Below, piece by piece: positions 41,235 to 50,058 of a stretch of 64,000 nt of DNA. Where the stretch lies: positions 620,001 to 684,000 of the forward strand of contig CAVTFQ010000002.1 in the NCBI GenBank assembly GCA_963734055.1. Direction: 5' to 3'. A program made the position numbers and the translations under genes. The notes beneath the pieces are model-generated. The model did no database searches. It was given only the letters and a program-made list of their open reading frames with translations, and was not told the origin of the DNA. The first letter of the stretch is position 1, and the number at the start of each line of letters is the position of its first letter. Source of the stretch: CAIWHR01 sp963734055 (GTDB lineage Bacteria > Pseudomonadota > Gammaproteobacteria > Burkholderiales > Casimicrobiaceae).

Positions 41235-42158
41235 ATGACCGCCGCCGTCGAATTCGTCGAGGTCGCCCGCCGCTTCGGCCGGGTGCAGGCGCTCTCGGGC
41301 GTGAGCTTCGCCGTCGAGCGCGGCGAGTTCTTCGGTCTCCTCGGGCCGAACGGAGCGGGCAAGACCACGCTGATCTCGATCGCGGCGGGCCTCACGCGGG
41401 CGGACGCGGGCGCGACGCGCATCCTGGGCCACGACGTTACCCGCGACTACCGTGCCGCCCGCCGCGCGCTGGGCGTCGTGCCGCAGGAGCTCGTTTTCGA
41501 TCCGTTCTTCACCGTGCGCGAGACGCTCGAGCTCCAGTCCGGCTACTTCGGCATTCGCCACAACGGCGACTGGATCGACGAGATCCTGCACCACCTCGAC
41601 CTCACCGCGAAGGCGGACGCCAACATGCGTTCGCTCTCGGGGGGCATGAAGCGGCGGGTGCTGGTCGGCCAGGCGCTCGTGCATAAGCCGCCCGTCATCG
41701 TGCTCGACGAGCCCACCGCCGGCGTCGACGTCGAGCTCAGGCAGAGCCTCTGGGCCTTCATCCGCAAGCTCAACGCCGATGGGCACACGATCATCCTGAC
41801 GACGCATTATCTCGAGGAGGCCGAGGCGCTGTGCGGCCGCATCGCGATGCTGAAGGCGGGTCGCGTCGTTGCGCTCGACACGAAGCACGCGCTGCTGTCG
41901 CGCTTCGCGGGGATCACCGTCCGGCTCGTCGCCGACCGCGTGCCGGCGGCGTGGCAGGCCCGCGTGCTGCGCGAGCAGTCGGGGATTCGCTACATCGCCC
42001 TCGAGCGCTACGCGGACCTCGAGGGCCTGCTCTGCGCGCTGCGTGACGACGGCATCGCGATCCGCGAGCTCGCGCTCGAGGAGGCCGACCTCGAGGACGT
42101 GTTCCTGAAGATCATGGCGACCGAGACGCGCGCCGAGCGGAGCGGGGTGGAGGCGTGA
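41235..42158 (+). CDS. ABC-2 type exporter ATPase (YadG-like)
   Basis: The 307-residue ATPase has Walker A LLGPNGAGKTT near 36-46, then GVVPQELVFDPFFTVRETL, the signature LSGGMKRRVLVGQAL, Walker B VIVLDEPTAGVDVELRQ and the H-loop TTHYLEEAE. The YadG-type wording (FGIRHNGDWIDEILHHLDLTAKAD) fits the betaproteobacterial gene always found between mlaB and bolA. Substrate unknown. Its stop overlaps the permease gene (GTGA). The 58 bases between mlaB and this gene show no promoter. Confidence 0.93.
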   Translation: MTAAVEFVEVARRFGRVQALSGVSFAVERGEFFGLLGPNGAGKTTLISIAAGLTRADAGATRILGHDVTRDYRAARRALGVVPQELVFDPFFTVRETLELQSGYFGIRHNGDWIDEILHHLDLTAKADANMRSLSGGMKRRVLVGQALVHKPPVIVLDEPTAGVDVELRQSLWAFIRKLNADGHTIILTTHYLEEAEALCGRIAMLKAGRVVALDTKHALLSRFAGITVRLVADRVPAAWQARVLREQSGIRYIALERYADLEGLLCALRDDGIAIRELALEEADLEDVFLKIMATETRAERSGVEA

Positions 42159-42934
42159 TCCGCATCGCCGGAGCCGGGTGGCCCACGCTGCTCTACAAGG
42201 AGCTCCTCCGCTTCTGGAAGGTCTCGTTCCAGACGATCGCGGCGCCGGTGCTGACGGCGCTCCTCTACCTGCTCATCTTCTCGCACGTGCTCGAGTCGCA
42301 TGTCACGGTGTACGGAGGCGAGGTGCGCTACACGGCGTTCCTCGTGCCGGGTCTCGTCATGATGTCCGTCCTGCAGAACGCGTTCGCCAACTCGAGCTCG
42401 TCGCTCATCCAGTCGAAGATCACCGGCAACCTGATCTTCATGCTGCTGCCGCCGCTGTCGCCGTCGGACCTCTTCGCCGCCTACGTGCTGGGCGCGATGG
42501 TGCGCGGCCTCGTCGTGGGGCTGGGGGTGTTCGCGGTCACGCTGCTCTTCGTCCCCTCGCTCCTCTCCATGCCGCATCCCTTCTGGGCGCTTGCGTTCGC
42601 GTTCCTTGGCAGCGCCATCCTCGGCACGCTCGGCCTCATCGCCGGGATCTGGGCCGACAAGTTCGACCAGCTCGCCGGCTTCCAGAACTTCATCATCGTG
42701 CCCCTCACCTTCCTGTCGGGCGTCTTCTACTCGATCCACTCGCTGCCGCCATTCTGGCAGGCGCTGTCACGCTGGAATCCGTTCTTCTATATGATCGACG
42801 GCTTCCGCTACGGGTTCTTCGGCAAGTCCGACGTGCCAGCCTCCCTCTCCCTTGCCCTAGTCGCCGGCTGCGCCGTCCTGCTGGCGGCGCTCACGCTCGC
42901 GCTCCTGCGCAGCGGCTGGAAGCTCCGCCATTAG
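42155..42934 (+). CDS. ABC-2 type exporter permease (YadH-like)
   Basis: The 259-residue permease has six membrane helices and the ABC2-membrane pattern: ELLRFWKVSFQTIAAPVLTALLYLLIF, YTAFLVPGLVMMSVLQNAFANSSSS and a late FIIVPLTFLSGVFYSIHSLPPFWQ. It is the partner of the ATPase upstream. Family members of the YadGH/NodJ type export glycolipids, polysaccharides or drugs. The setting between mla and murA suggests an envelope role. bolA follows 8 bases later. Confidence 0.92.
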   Translation: MIRIAGAGWPTLLYKELLRFWKVSFQTIAAPVLTALLYLLIFSHVLESHVTVYGGEVRYTAFLVPGLVMMSVLQNAFANSSSSLIQSKITGNLIFMLLPPLSPSDLFAAYVLGAMVRGLVVGLGVFAVTLLFVPSLLSMPHPFWALAFAFLGSAILGTLGLIAGIWADKFDQLAGFQNFIIVPLTFLSGVFYSIHSLPPFWQALSRWNPFFYMIDGFRYGFFGKSDVPASLSLALVAGCAVLLAALTLALLRSGWKLRH

Positions 42935-42942
42935 GGCCCAAA

Positions 42943-43188
42943 ATGGCCACCGCCGAATCGATCGAGCGCGCGATCGCCGACCACCTCGACTGCGAGCACG
43001 TCGCCGTCCGCGGCGACGGCGTTCACTGGGAGGCGGTCGTCGTCAGCGCGCGATTCGAGGGCATGCCGAAGGTGCGCCAGCACCAGCTCGTCTACGCGGC
43101 GCTCGGCGAGGCGATGCGCGAGGAGATCCACGCGCTGTCGATGACGACGCTCACGCCGGCGCAGTGGGCGGCGCAGGACCGGGGCTGA
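42943..43188 (+). CDS. BolA-family protein (IbaG/YrbA type)
   Basis: The 81-residue BolA-like protein has a KH-type fold with the motif RFEGMPKVRQHQLVYAALGEAM, in which the conserved histidine serves for iron-sulfur binding with monothiol glutaredoxins. The short length and position before murA match IbaG rather than BolA proper. Its stop is directly followed by the murA ATG. Confidence 0.92.
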   Translation: MATAESIERAIADHLDCEHVAVRGDGVHWEAVVVSARFEGMPKVRQHQLVYAALGEAMREEIHALSMTTLTPAQWAAQDRG

Positions 43189-44451
43189 ATGGACCGGCTC
43201 GTCATCGAGGGCGGCGCGCCGCTGTCCGGCGAAGTGCGGGTGTCGGGCGCGAAGAATGCCGCGTTGCCGCTCCTGTGCGCGTCGCTGCTCACGACCGAGC
43301 CGCTGGTCCTGTCGAACGTGCCGCGCCTGAACGACGTGCGGACGATGCAGACGCTGCTCGCGCAGATGGGCGTCCGCCTGGACACGCGCGAGGCGGGCAC
43401 CGTCGCGCTCGACGCGTCGTCGATCGACTGGCCGCTCGCGCCCTACGAGCTCGTGAAGACGATGCGGGCATCCATCCTGGCGCTGGGTCCGCTCGTCGCT
43501 CGCTGCGGCGAGGCGCGGGTCTCGCTCCCCGGCGGCTGCGCGATCGGGCTCCGGCCGGTCGACCAGCACGTCAAGGCGCTCGAGGCGATGGGCGCCGAGA
43601 TCGACCTCGAGCACGGCTACATCAGCGCGCGCGCGAAGCGGCTCAGGGGAGCGCGCTTCGTGTTCGATCTCGTGACCGTCACCGGCACCGAGAACCTGAT
43701 GATGGCGGCGACGCTGGCCGATGGCACGACATCGATCGAGAACGCCGCGCGCGAGCCCGAGATCGTCGACCTCGCGCGCTGTCTCTCGTCGATGGGGGCG
43801 CGGATCTCGGGGGCGGGCACCGACCGCATCACGATCGAGGGCGTTTCGCGACTCTCGGGTGCGACGCACGCGATCATGCCCGACCGGATCGAGACGGGCA
43901 CCTTCCTGGCGGCCGTCACGGCTGCGGGCGGCGAAGCGACGCTCGTCGGCGCAGAGGCCGACACGCTCGACGCGGTCGTGACCAAGCTGGCCGAGGCCGG
44001 CGCCGGGATCACGGCGACGCCGGGCGCGATCCGCGTCGAGCGTCGCCGGCCGCTCGCCGCGTTCACGGTCCGTACCGCGCCGTATCCGGCGTTCCCGACC
44101 GACATGCAGGCGCAGATGATGGCGGTCGCCGCGTGCGCCGCGGGCACGTCGACGATCACCGAGACGATCTTCGAGAACCGGATGATGCACGTGCAGGAGC
44201 TGACCCGGCTCGGCGCCGACATCGACGTCGAGGGCAGCACGGCGATCGTGCGCGGCGTGCCAGAGCTTACCGGTGCCACCGTGATGGCGACCGACCTCCG
44301 CGCTTCCGCGTGTCTCGTGATCGCAGGGCTCGTCGCCGCGGGCCCGACGACGATCGACCGCATCTACCACCTCGATCGCGGCTACGAGCGGATCGAGGAC
44401 AAGCTGTCGGCGCTCGGCGCGCGCATCCGCCGCGAACGCGCGGCGTCATGA
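43189..44451 (+). CDS. murA: UDP-N-acetylglucosamine 1-carboxyvinyltransferase MurA
   Basis: The 420-residue EPSP-synthase-fold enzyme catalyses the first committed step of peptidoglycan synthesis. The N-terminal VSGAKNAALPLLCASLLT contains the substrate-binding Lys. The active-site loop LPGGCAIGLRPVDQH carries Cys117, which binds phosphoenolpyruvate and is the fosfomycin target. It continues through FPTDMQAQMMAVA to the C-terminal DRIYHLDRGYERIEDKL. Its stop overlaps queF (ATGA), unusual because hisG follows murA in many relatives. Confidence 0.97.
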   Translation: MDRLVIEGGAPLSGEVRVSGAKNAALPLLCASLLTTEPLVLSNVPRLNDVRTMQTLLAQMGVRLDTREAGTVALDASSIDWPLAPYELVKTMRASILALGPLVARCGEARVSLPGGCAIGLRPVDQHVKALEAMGAEIDLEHGYISARAKRLRGARFVFDLVTVTGTENLMMAATLADGTTSIENAAREPEIVDLARCLSSMGARISGAGTDRITIEGVSRLSGATHAIMPDRIETGTFLAAVTAAGGEATLVGAEADTLDAVVTKLAEAGAGITATPGAIRVERRRPLAAFTVRTAPYPAFPTDMQAQMMAVAACAAGTSTITETIFENRMMHVQELTRLGADIDVEGSTAIVRGVPELTGATVMATDLRASACLVIAGLVAAGPTTIDRIYHLDRGYERIEDKLSALGARIRRERAAS

Positions 44452-45269
44452 CCGATCTCGGCGCGTCGCCGCTCGGCCACGCCACGGCGTGGTCCGACGG
44501 GCACGATCCGAACCTCCTGTTCCCCGTCGAGCGGGCTCCGCTGCGGGCCGAGCTCGGATTCGCCGGGACGGTGCCCTTCCGCGGCGTCGATCTCTGGAAC
44601 GCGTACGAGCTGTCGTGGCTCGACGCGCGCGGGAAGCCGGACGTCGCGATCGCCACGTTCACGGTGCCATCCGATTCGCCACGGATTGTCGAGTCGAAGT
44701 CGGTCAAGCTCTATCTCGCGGCGCTGAATCTCGTGCGGTTCGCCTCACGCGACGAGGTCGGGGCCGTGGTCGCCCGCGATCTCGCGGCCGCGACGGGGGC
44801 GCGCGTCGACGTCGCCCTGACGCCGCCCGGCGCATTTGCCCGGTTGCCGCGCGCGGAGCTCGACGGCGACTGCCTCGACGGACTCGAGCCGGACGGCGTC
44901 GCCGACCGCCCGACGTCCGAAACGCTCGAGGCGGGCGGCGAGCGCGCGACGGAGACGGTCTTCACCCGCCTCTTCCGCTCGGTCTGCCCGGTGACGGGCC
45001 AACCCGACTACGCGAGCCTCCAGGTCCGCTACCGCGGTGCGCGGATCGACCGCGAGCGCCTGCTGGGCTACCTCCTTTCCTACCGCCGGCAGCCGGGATT
45101 CCACGAGCACTGCGTCGAGAGGATCTTCGCCGACGTCTCCCGGCGCTGCCGGCCCGAGACCCTCGCCGTCTACGCCCGGTTCACGCGTCGCGGCGGCATC
45201 GACATCAACCCCTTTCGCACCAGCGGCGACGAGCCCGCCCCGTCGAACGCGCGTACGGCACGCCAGTGA
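44448..45269 (+). CDS. queF: NADPH-dependent preQ0 reductase QueF
   Basis: The 273-residue type II QueF is built of two tunnelling-fold halves. The QueF motif ESKSVKLYLAALN lies near 84 and the C-terminal half carries the catalytic Cys180 in FRSVCPVTGQPDYA. The final RGGIDINPFRT is typical. It makes preQ1 for queuosine tRNA modification, the only biological nitrile reduction known. The ATG 44448 overlaps the murA stop. No other queuosine gene is in the window. Confidence 0.95.
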   Translation: MTDLGASPLGHATAWSDGHDPNLLFPVERAPLRAELGFAGTVPFRGVDLWNAYELSWLDARGKPDVAIATFTVPSDSPRIVESKSVKLYLAALNLVRFASRDEVGAVVARDLAAATGARVDVALTPPGAFARLPRAELDGDCLDGLEPDGVADRPTSETLEAGGERATETVFTRLFRSVCPVTGQPDYASLQVRYRGARIDRERLLGYLLSYRRQPGFHEHCVERIFADVSRRCRPETLAVYARFTRRGGIDINPFRTSGDEPAPSNARTARQ

Positions 45270-45342
45270 AGGGCCGCGACCCGGTGAGCCGCCGGGCGAT
45301 TACCTGAGCCCGATAGTCGGTCTTGTGCCGCGATGCAACATC

Positions 45343-45367
45343 CGGTGCGCCAAAGCAGGGCGCACCG
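45343..45367. terminator. Perfect 9-bp GC hairpin after queF
   Basis: CGGTGCGCC (45343-45351), a 7-base loop, and GGCGCACCG (45359-45367) form a perfect stem 74 bases after the queF stop. No T-run follows, so termination is plausible but unproven. Confidence 0.45.
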
Positions 45368-45378
45368 ATCCGATTCCC

Positions 45379-45420
45379 GTGACGTCGACCTCGAAAAACG
45401 ATATGATGTTGCGGCGCAAC
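45379..45420 (+). promoter_or_regulatory. Candidate promoter with palindromic operator before the SDR gene
   Basis: GTGACG (45379-45384) and TATGAT (45402-45407) are spaced by 17 bases. Immediately after the -10, at the expected transcription start, lies the palindrome GTTGCGGCGCAAC (45408-45420). A symmetric site there suggests a repressor operator. The SDR ATG is at 45447. Confidence 0.5.
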
Positions 45421-45446
45421 AAAACCACGGACAGCGGAGAAACTTC

Positions 45447-46262
45447 ATGGAATTTCCCGGCAAGGTCGCAGTCATCACGGGCGCCGCGAGCGGCATTGGC
45501 CGGGCGGTCGCCATCGAAATGGCGCGCCGCGACGTGCGCGCGATGGCGCTCGTCGACATGGGTGAGACGGTCGAGCAGGTCGCCTCCGAAATCAATGCGA
45601 AGGCGGGTCGCAAGGTCGGCTGGCCGTATCGCGGCGACGTGACCGACGAGGCGTTCCGCGCGTCCGTCTACGACGACATCAGCCGCGAGGTCGACACCGT
45701 CACCATCTGCGTGCCGGCGGCGGGCATCACCCGCGACGATCTCGCCGTCCGCGTCGATCGCGAGACGGGCAAGGCCCGCATCTATCCGGCCGAGAAGTTC
45801 CGGCAAGTCCTCGACGTGAACCTGATGGCGCCGGTCTACTGGTCGCTCGAGATGATCGGCCGGATCGCCGAGAACCGTGCGGCGGGCGGCCTGCGACGCT
45901 GGCAGCCATCCGAGGGGATGCAGGGCGCGATCGTCTTCATCGGCTCGGTGTCGTCGCAGGGGAACAAGGGTCAGATCTCGTACGCGAGCGCCAAGGCCGG
46001 CCTCGAAGGCGCGGCGGCGACGATCATGAAGGAAGCCGTCTTCCACGGCGTGCGGTGCAGCGTGATCCACCCGGGATTCACCGACACGCCGATGGTGCGC
46101 GCGATGGGCGACGACTACATCAGCAAGAACATCCTGCCGTTCACCCAGCTCTCCCGCCTCATCCGCCCGGAAGAGATCGCCGACGCGATCTGCTTCATGC
46201 TCGCCAATTCGGCCGTGAGCGGCCAGCTCTGGGCCGATGCCGGGTGGCACGCCCCGGCCTAG
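45447..46262 (+). CDS. SDR-family oxidoreductase
   Basis: The 271-residue classical SDR has the nucleotide motif TGAASGIGRA at 11-20, Asp in ALVDMGE (favouring NAD(H)), a catalytic Ser in FIGSVSSQG, and YASAK as the Tyr/Lys pair. The C-terminal CSVIHPGFTDTPM and a closing SGQLWADAGW are standard. An insertion around residues 100-155 (TRDDLAVRVDRETGKARIYP, QPSEG) is longer than in FabG. Substrate unknown. It has its own promoter and is the first gene of the block between queF and hisG. Confidence 0.85.
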   Translation: MEFPGKVAVITGAASGIGRAVAIEMARRDVRAMALVDMGETVEQVASEINAKAGRKVGWPYRGDVTDEAFRASVYDDISREVDTVTICVPAAGITRDDLAVRVDRETGKARIYPAEKFRQVLDVNLMAPVYWSLEMIGRIAENRAAGGLRRWQPSEGMQGAIVFIGSVSSQGNKGQISYASAKAGLEGAAATIMKEAVFHGVRCSVIHPGFTDTPMVRAMGDDYISKNILPFTQLSRLIRPEEIADAICFMLANSAVSGQLWADAGWHAPA

Positions 46263-46265
46263 CGG

Positions 46266-46589
46266 TCAGATCGTCGTTGGCGACGCCGGATACCGGCCGT
46301 CGAAGTACTCGCGCAGCGACAATAGCTCTTGGTGGACGTCGCCGGGGAAGCCCCGCCGCCCGCCGCGACGGTCGACGAGGAGCGAGTCCAGGTACGCGGT
46401 GAGCGCAGGCACGTCGTTCCAGGCGCGCGCCAGCGCGTTGGCGATGCGCGGGTAGTCCCGCACGACGGCCGTCGGCTGGATCTCCGGCGGCAGCGCGTCG
46501 AACCACTTGAGCGTCGCCGGGAGCGCCTGGTTGATCGGCCGAGCGCGCCGCTGCGCGCGGGAGCTCGGGAACGGTGCGTCGTCGTTCAT
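46266..46589 (-). CDS. Small conserved hypothetical protein
   Basis: The 107-residue soluble protein has no signal peptide. Its core ALPATLKWFDALPPEIQP, YPRIANALARAWNDVPALTAYL and RRGGRRGFPGDVHQELLSLREYF resembles uncharacterised proteins seen next to various genes in betaproteobacteria. It is mostly helical. It is convergent with the SDR gene (3 bases apart). The 168 bases upstream, up to 46757, hold no obvious gene. Function unknown. Confidence 0.65.
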   Translation of the reverse strand: MNDDAPFPSSRAQRRARPINQALPATLKWFDALPPEIQPTAVVRDYPRIANALARAWNDVPALTAYLDSLLVDRRGGRRGFPGDVHQELLSLREYFDGRYPASPTTI

Positions 46590-46757
46590 CGATTCAGCTG
46601 GCGTCGAGGGCGGGTTCGGTACCCGACGCCATTATGACAGTCTCTCGCGCCTGCGGGTTCGGGCCGCTCGCGCGGCGGGCCTCCGCACAGCCTCGTCTTA
46701 CGTTGCTTGGAGCGGTCGGCCCGCCTTTCGCCCCGGCCTCCGTACGGCCGAGTTGGG

Positions 46758-47483
46758 TCAAATCGGCAGGAAGATCGCGGTCGCCAGGGACTGCACCACC
46801 TTCCGGATCGTCCGGTTGGTGCGCTGCGCCGCGATCTGCGCCATCGCGTCCTGGTAGGCGATCATCTTGCCGAACTCGCGCTCGAACGAGAGATTGGCGA
46901 CGTCGCCGTGGATCTCATTCGACAGGAGCAGCGGGAAGCCTTGCGCGTCGCGGGCGGCGCCGAGCTTCCACGCGGCGATCTCGATGTTGCGGCCGGCGTT
47001 GTAGAGCTTCTGCGCGTCGAGGACGTCGGTCAGGTAGAGCTCGGTCCTGCCGCTGTAGGAAAGGAAGACCATGCTCGCGAGGCCGACGCCGAACGCGAAG
47101 ACGCGATCGCCCGTGTACTCGGGCTTGAGCGCGAGAAGCACCGCATCCGCGCCGCGGACGTTGCCGAGCTCGGTGAAGCGGAACTCCGCCTGCGGGTCGA
47201 ACGCGCGCGCGACGGCAGCGTCCATGCTCGCGTTGCCGCCCTTCCGCCATTCGCGCGGGTTCCGGCGGTAGAGCTTCTCCATCAGGAGCCGCGCGGAGGC
47301 GAGGCACTCGCGCAGGTGCACCTCCGCGGCGACGTCGATGTCGGATTTGGCGAGATCGGAAGCGCGGAATTCGCGCTCCGCTGGCGGCGGCCGGTGGCCG
47401 GTGGTCGGCGCCGCGGGCGGGAAGCTCGGCGTCGAGGAACAGGCGCCGACGAGCGCGCAGAGCGCGACCGCGCCATGCCGCAT
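46758..47483 (-). CDS. Predicted lipoprotein of unknown function
   Basis: The 241-residue precursor has a lipobox LVGAC with lipidated Cys15 and a Pro-rich linker. The mature helical domain (about 40-235) contains SDIDVAAEVHLRECLASARLLMEKLYRRNPREWRK and GRNIEIAAWKLGAARDAQG. An internal hydrophobic stretch (VFAFGVGLASMVFLSY) may contact the membrane. Similar lipoproteins occur in Burkholderiales without assigned function. A GTG 27 bases upstream of ATG 47483 is an alternative start. It follows the cyclase gene by 74 bases. Confidence 0.7.
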   Translation of the reverse strand: MRHGAVALCALVGACSSTPSFPPAAPTTGHRPPPAEREFRASDLAKSDIDVAAEVHLRECLASARLLMEKLYRRNPREWRKGGNASMDAAVARAFDPQAEFRFTELGNVRGADAVLLALKPEYTGDRVFAFGVGLASMVFLSYSGRTELYLTDVLDAQKLYNAGRNIEIAAWKLGAARDAQGFPLLLSNEIHGDVANLSFEREFGKMIAYQDAMAQIAAQRTNRTIRKVVQSLATAIFLPI

Positions 47484-47557
47484 GCCCGCACGTCGCGGAG
47501 TTCCGGTCACGGGGTGAGCGCTCTTCCCGGCGACGGGCAAGCGAGCGGCGCTGCCCG

Positions 47558-49309
47558 TCAGGCCGGCAGGCCCGCCTTGAGCAGGCCTTCGCGCAGGTGC
47601 TCGCGATCGCCCTCGAGGCGGTAGTGCAGCGTCAGCAGGTGCCGCCGGGTCGAAAACGCGGGGGCTTGCTTCAGCACCTCCTGCGCGTGGGCGCCCGCCG
47701 CGATGCTGTCGCCGAGCTGCGCAAGCGACGCGGCGAGGAGCGCGTGCTGCCCGTGGTCGGGCCGCGCGATCCGGCTCAACGCCTCGAGGGCTTCCGGGTA
47801 CTTGCGCGCCGTGTAGTAGGCGCGGCCGAGGTGGTTCGAGAATCGCTCCGGGTGATAGGGATTCACCCGCATCGCCTTCTGGATCCACTCGATGCCGTCC
47901 AGCGGGCGGCCGAGCCATGTGAGGAGCTCGCCGTTCTGGACCAGGATCAGGTCGTTGTTCGGATTGAGGCCGAGCGCGCGCGCCTGGTGGAACTGCGCCT
48001 TCTCGTGATCGTCGCACGCGAGGTTCACCGCGGCGAGGATGCGGTGGACGTCGCTGTCGTTGTCGTCGAGTCCGAGCGCGATCCCGACCTGGTCGATCAC
48101 CTGCTGCCAGGTCCGCTTGCGATCCTCGCACCACCCGTTGACCCAGGTCTGCGCGAGCACACAGGCCTTCCACGCATGGGCGTGTGCGTACTTCGGATCG
48201 AGGGCGATCGCGCGATCGAGCATCCGCTGCGCTTCCGCGTTGTCCTCGGGCGTCGAGCGGTGGTGGAGGATCTTGCCCGTGAGGACGCACTCGTACGCCG
48301 CCATGTTCTCCGTCGGCTTGCGCTTCGCGCGGTCCTGGCCGGCGGCCTCGATCCGGCCGGGCAGCGTTCCCGCGATGGCGCTCGTCACCTCGTCCTGGAT
48401 CGCGAAGATGTCCTCGATCTTGCGATCGTATCGCTCGGCCCAGACGTGCCGATCGGTCTCCGCGTCGATGAGCTGCACGGTGACGCGCACTCGGTCTCCG
48501 GCCTTCCGCACGCTCCCCTCGACCACGTAGTGGACCTTGAACTCGCGGGCGATGTCCTGGACCTTGACCGCCTTCCCCTTGTGCACGAACGCCGAGTTGC
48601 GCGAGATCACGAGGAGGTCGTGGAAGCGGGACAGCTCCGTCGTGATGTCCTCGCTCAGCCCGTCGACGAAGAATTCCTGCTCGGGATCCCCGCTCATGTT
48701 GACGAAGGGAAGGACCACGAGCGAGGGCTTGCTCGCCGTGGCGGCGTCCTCCGCTGCGCTCCCGGAGGCCTGCGGACGCTTCCCGAGGAGTACGCGGAAG
48801 GCCCGGATCGGCCGGGCGATGTTCTTCAGGGCCTGCTCGCCCAGGTCCTCGAACGCAACGCCGGCGCGCTCGCCGACCTGGTCGCGAACCGCCGCCGAGA
48901 CGCAGATGCCGCCCGGTTCGGCGAGCTCCTGCAGCCGCGCGGCCACGTTGACGCCGTCGCCGAAGATGTCGTCGTCCTCGACGATGATGTCGCCCAGGTT
49001 GATGCCGATCCGGAACTGGATCCAGCGCGCGGGCGACACGTCCGTGTTCCGTCGCGACATCCGCTGCTGGATCTCGACCGCGCACTGCACCGCATCCACG
49101 ACGCTCTGGAATTCGACCAGCAGGCCGTCGCCCATCGTCTTGATGATCCGGCCCTGGTTCCTCGCGATCGCGGGATCGACGAGCTCGAGCCGGTGCGTCT
49201 TGAGGCGCGCGAGCGTACCCCTCTCGTCGGTCTCCATGAGCCGGCTGTAGCCGACCATGTCCGCCGCGAGGATCGCCGCCAGCCTGCGCGCGCCGCCCGT
49301 CGCTTCCAA
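47558..49309 (-). CDS. Class III adenylate/guanylate cyclase with TolB-like and TPR domains
   Basis: The product has about 583 residues from TTG 49309; a GTG at 49351 would add 14 residues and no ATG fits, so the start is uncertain. The cyclase homology domain (about 8-170) has metal-binding aspartates in ILAADMVGYSRLM (Asp17) and TMGDGLLVEF (Asp61), and the late DDIFGDGVNVAARLQ with Asn/Arg. A linker leads to a TolB/FlgO-like domain (about 225-345: VVLPFVNMSGDPEQEFFVDG, YVVEGSVRKAGDRVRVTVQL). TPR-like helices fill the rest. There is no signal peptide or transmembrane helix. Likely a soluble cAMP synthase; the sensory input is unknown. Confidence 0.87.
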   Translation of the reverse strand: MEATGGARRLAAILAADMVGYSRLMETDERGTLARLKTHRLELVDPAIARNQGRIIKTMGDGLLVEFQSVVDAVQCAVEIQQRMSRRNTDVSPARWIQFRIGINLGDIIVEDDDIFGDGVNVAARLQELAEPGGICVSAAVRDQVGERAGVAFEDLGEQALKNIARPIRAFRVLLGKRPQASGSAAEDAATASKPSLVVLPFVNMSGDPEQEFFVDGLSEDITTELSRFHDLLVISRNSAFVHKGKAVKVQDIAREFKVHYVVEGSVRKAGDRVRVTVQLIDAETDRHVWAERYDRKIEDIFAIQDEVTSAIAGTLPGRIEAAGQDRAKRKPTENMAAYECVLTGKILHHRSTPEDNAEAQRMLDRAIALDPKYAHAHAWKACVLAQTWVNGWCEDRKRTWQQVIDQVGIALGLDDNDSDVHRILAAVNLACDDHEKAQFHQARALGLNPNNDLILVQNGELLTWLGRPLDGIEWIQKAMRVNPYHPERFSNHLGRAYYTARKYPEALEALSRIARPDHGQHALLAASLAQLGDSIAAGAHAQEVLKQAPAFSTRRHLLTLHYRLEGDREHLREGLLKAGLPA

Positions 49310-49451
49310 TGCGTCGTCCCGTTCGAAGGACGTCCAGTGTAGCAAGAACACCGTCTGCGCCCGGGGGCTGCAGGAAGCCCGGGCCCCTGGGAGTTGCAGC
49401 GGAAACGCAATCGTGCACACTTGCCGTCGGACGAGCTTCGGGAGAGGTGCG

Positions 49452-49967
49452 ATGACGACGACAGGCGACGCGTTGCGTGCGCTGCAGGCGCCGATGAAGG
49501 AGCGGTACAGGACGGAACCGGGCGCGGCGATGGTCACGCTGCGGGCGCAGGGAAGGCTCGGCGAGGACGTGACGTGTTCGGTCGAGACGGGCCGGGCGCT
49601 CGTGGCCGCCGGGCTCCATCCGGCGACAGGAGGCAATGGCCTCTTCGCGTGCTCGGGCGACATGCTGCTCGAGGCGCTCGTCGCGTGCGCGGGCGTCACG
49701 CTCAATGCAGTCGCGACGGCGATGGGCGTCGAGCTCCGCGATGCAGCGATCCACGCCGAGGGGGATCTCGATTTCCGCGGCACGCTCGGCGTCGACAAGG
49801 GCGTGCCGGTCGGGTTCCAGCGCATCCGCCTGCGCTTCGAGCTCGACACCGACGCCGCGGAGGAGCAGCTCGGCACGCTGTTGCGCCTGACGGAGCGCTA
49901 TTGCGTCGTCTACCAGACGTTGCGGGAGCCGCCGGAGATCACGGTTTCGCACCGCGCCGCGCGCTAG
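49452..49967 (+). CDS. OsmC-family protein
   Basis: The 171-residue OsmC/Ohr-fold protein has an N-terminal helix and strands (about 1-70), then the helix LLEALVACAGVTLNAVATAMG holding the first reactive Cys. The second is in LTERYCVVYQTLRE. These two cysteines reduce organic peroxides in OsmC/Ohr proteins. The longer N-terminus and spacing fit the general OsmC branch rather than Ohr. GAGAGGTG precedes the ATG. It is divergent from the cyclase gene and followed by the hisG promoter. Confidence 0.85.
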   Translation: MTTTGDALRALQAPMKERYRTEPGAAMVTLRAQGRLGEDVTCSVETGRALVAAGLHPATGGNGLFACSGDMLLEALVACAGVTLNAVATAMGVELRDAAIHAEGDLDFRGTLGVDKGVPVGFQRIRLRFELDTDAAEEQLGTLLRLTERYCVVYQTLREPPEITVSHRAAR

Positions 49968-50058
49968 AAGCCCACGTTCCCAGCGCGAATGCGCCTGACG
50001 CGGGGGGCGCGTGCGGCGTCCGGTAGAATGGCTTCTCGCCGGCCGCACGGTTCCCCTC

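Noticed and set aside
46758..50048. One 1096-codon minus-strand frame that would fuse hisG antisense, cyclase antisense frame and the lipoprotein
   Set aside because: Only its last 241 codons make a protein with a lipobox; the rest is a shadow of the cyclase in another frame.
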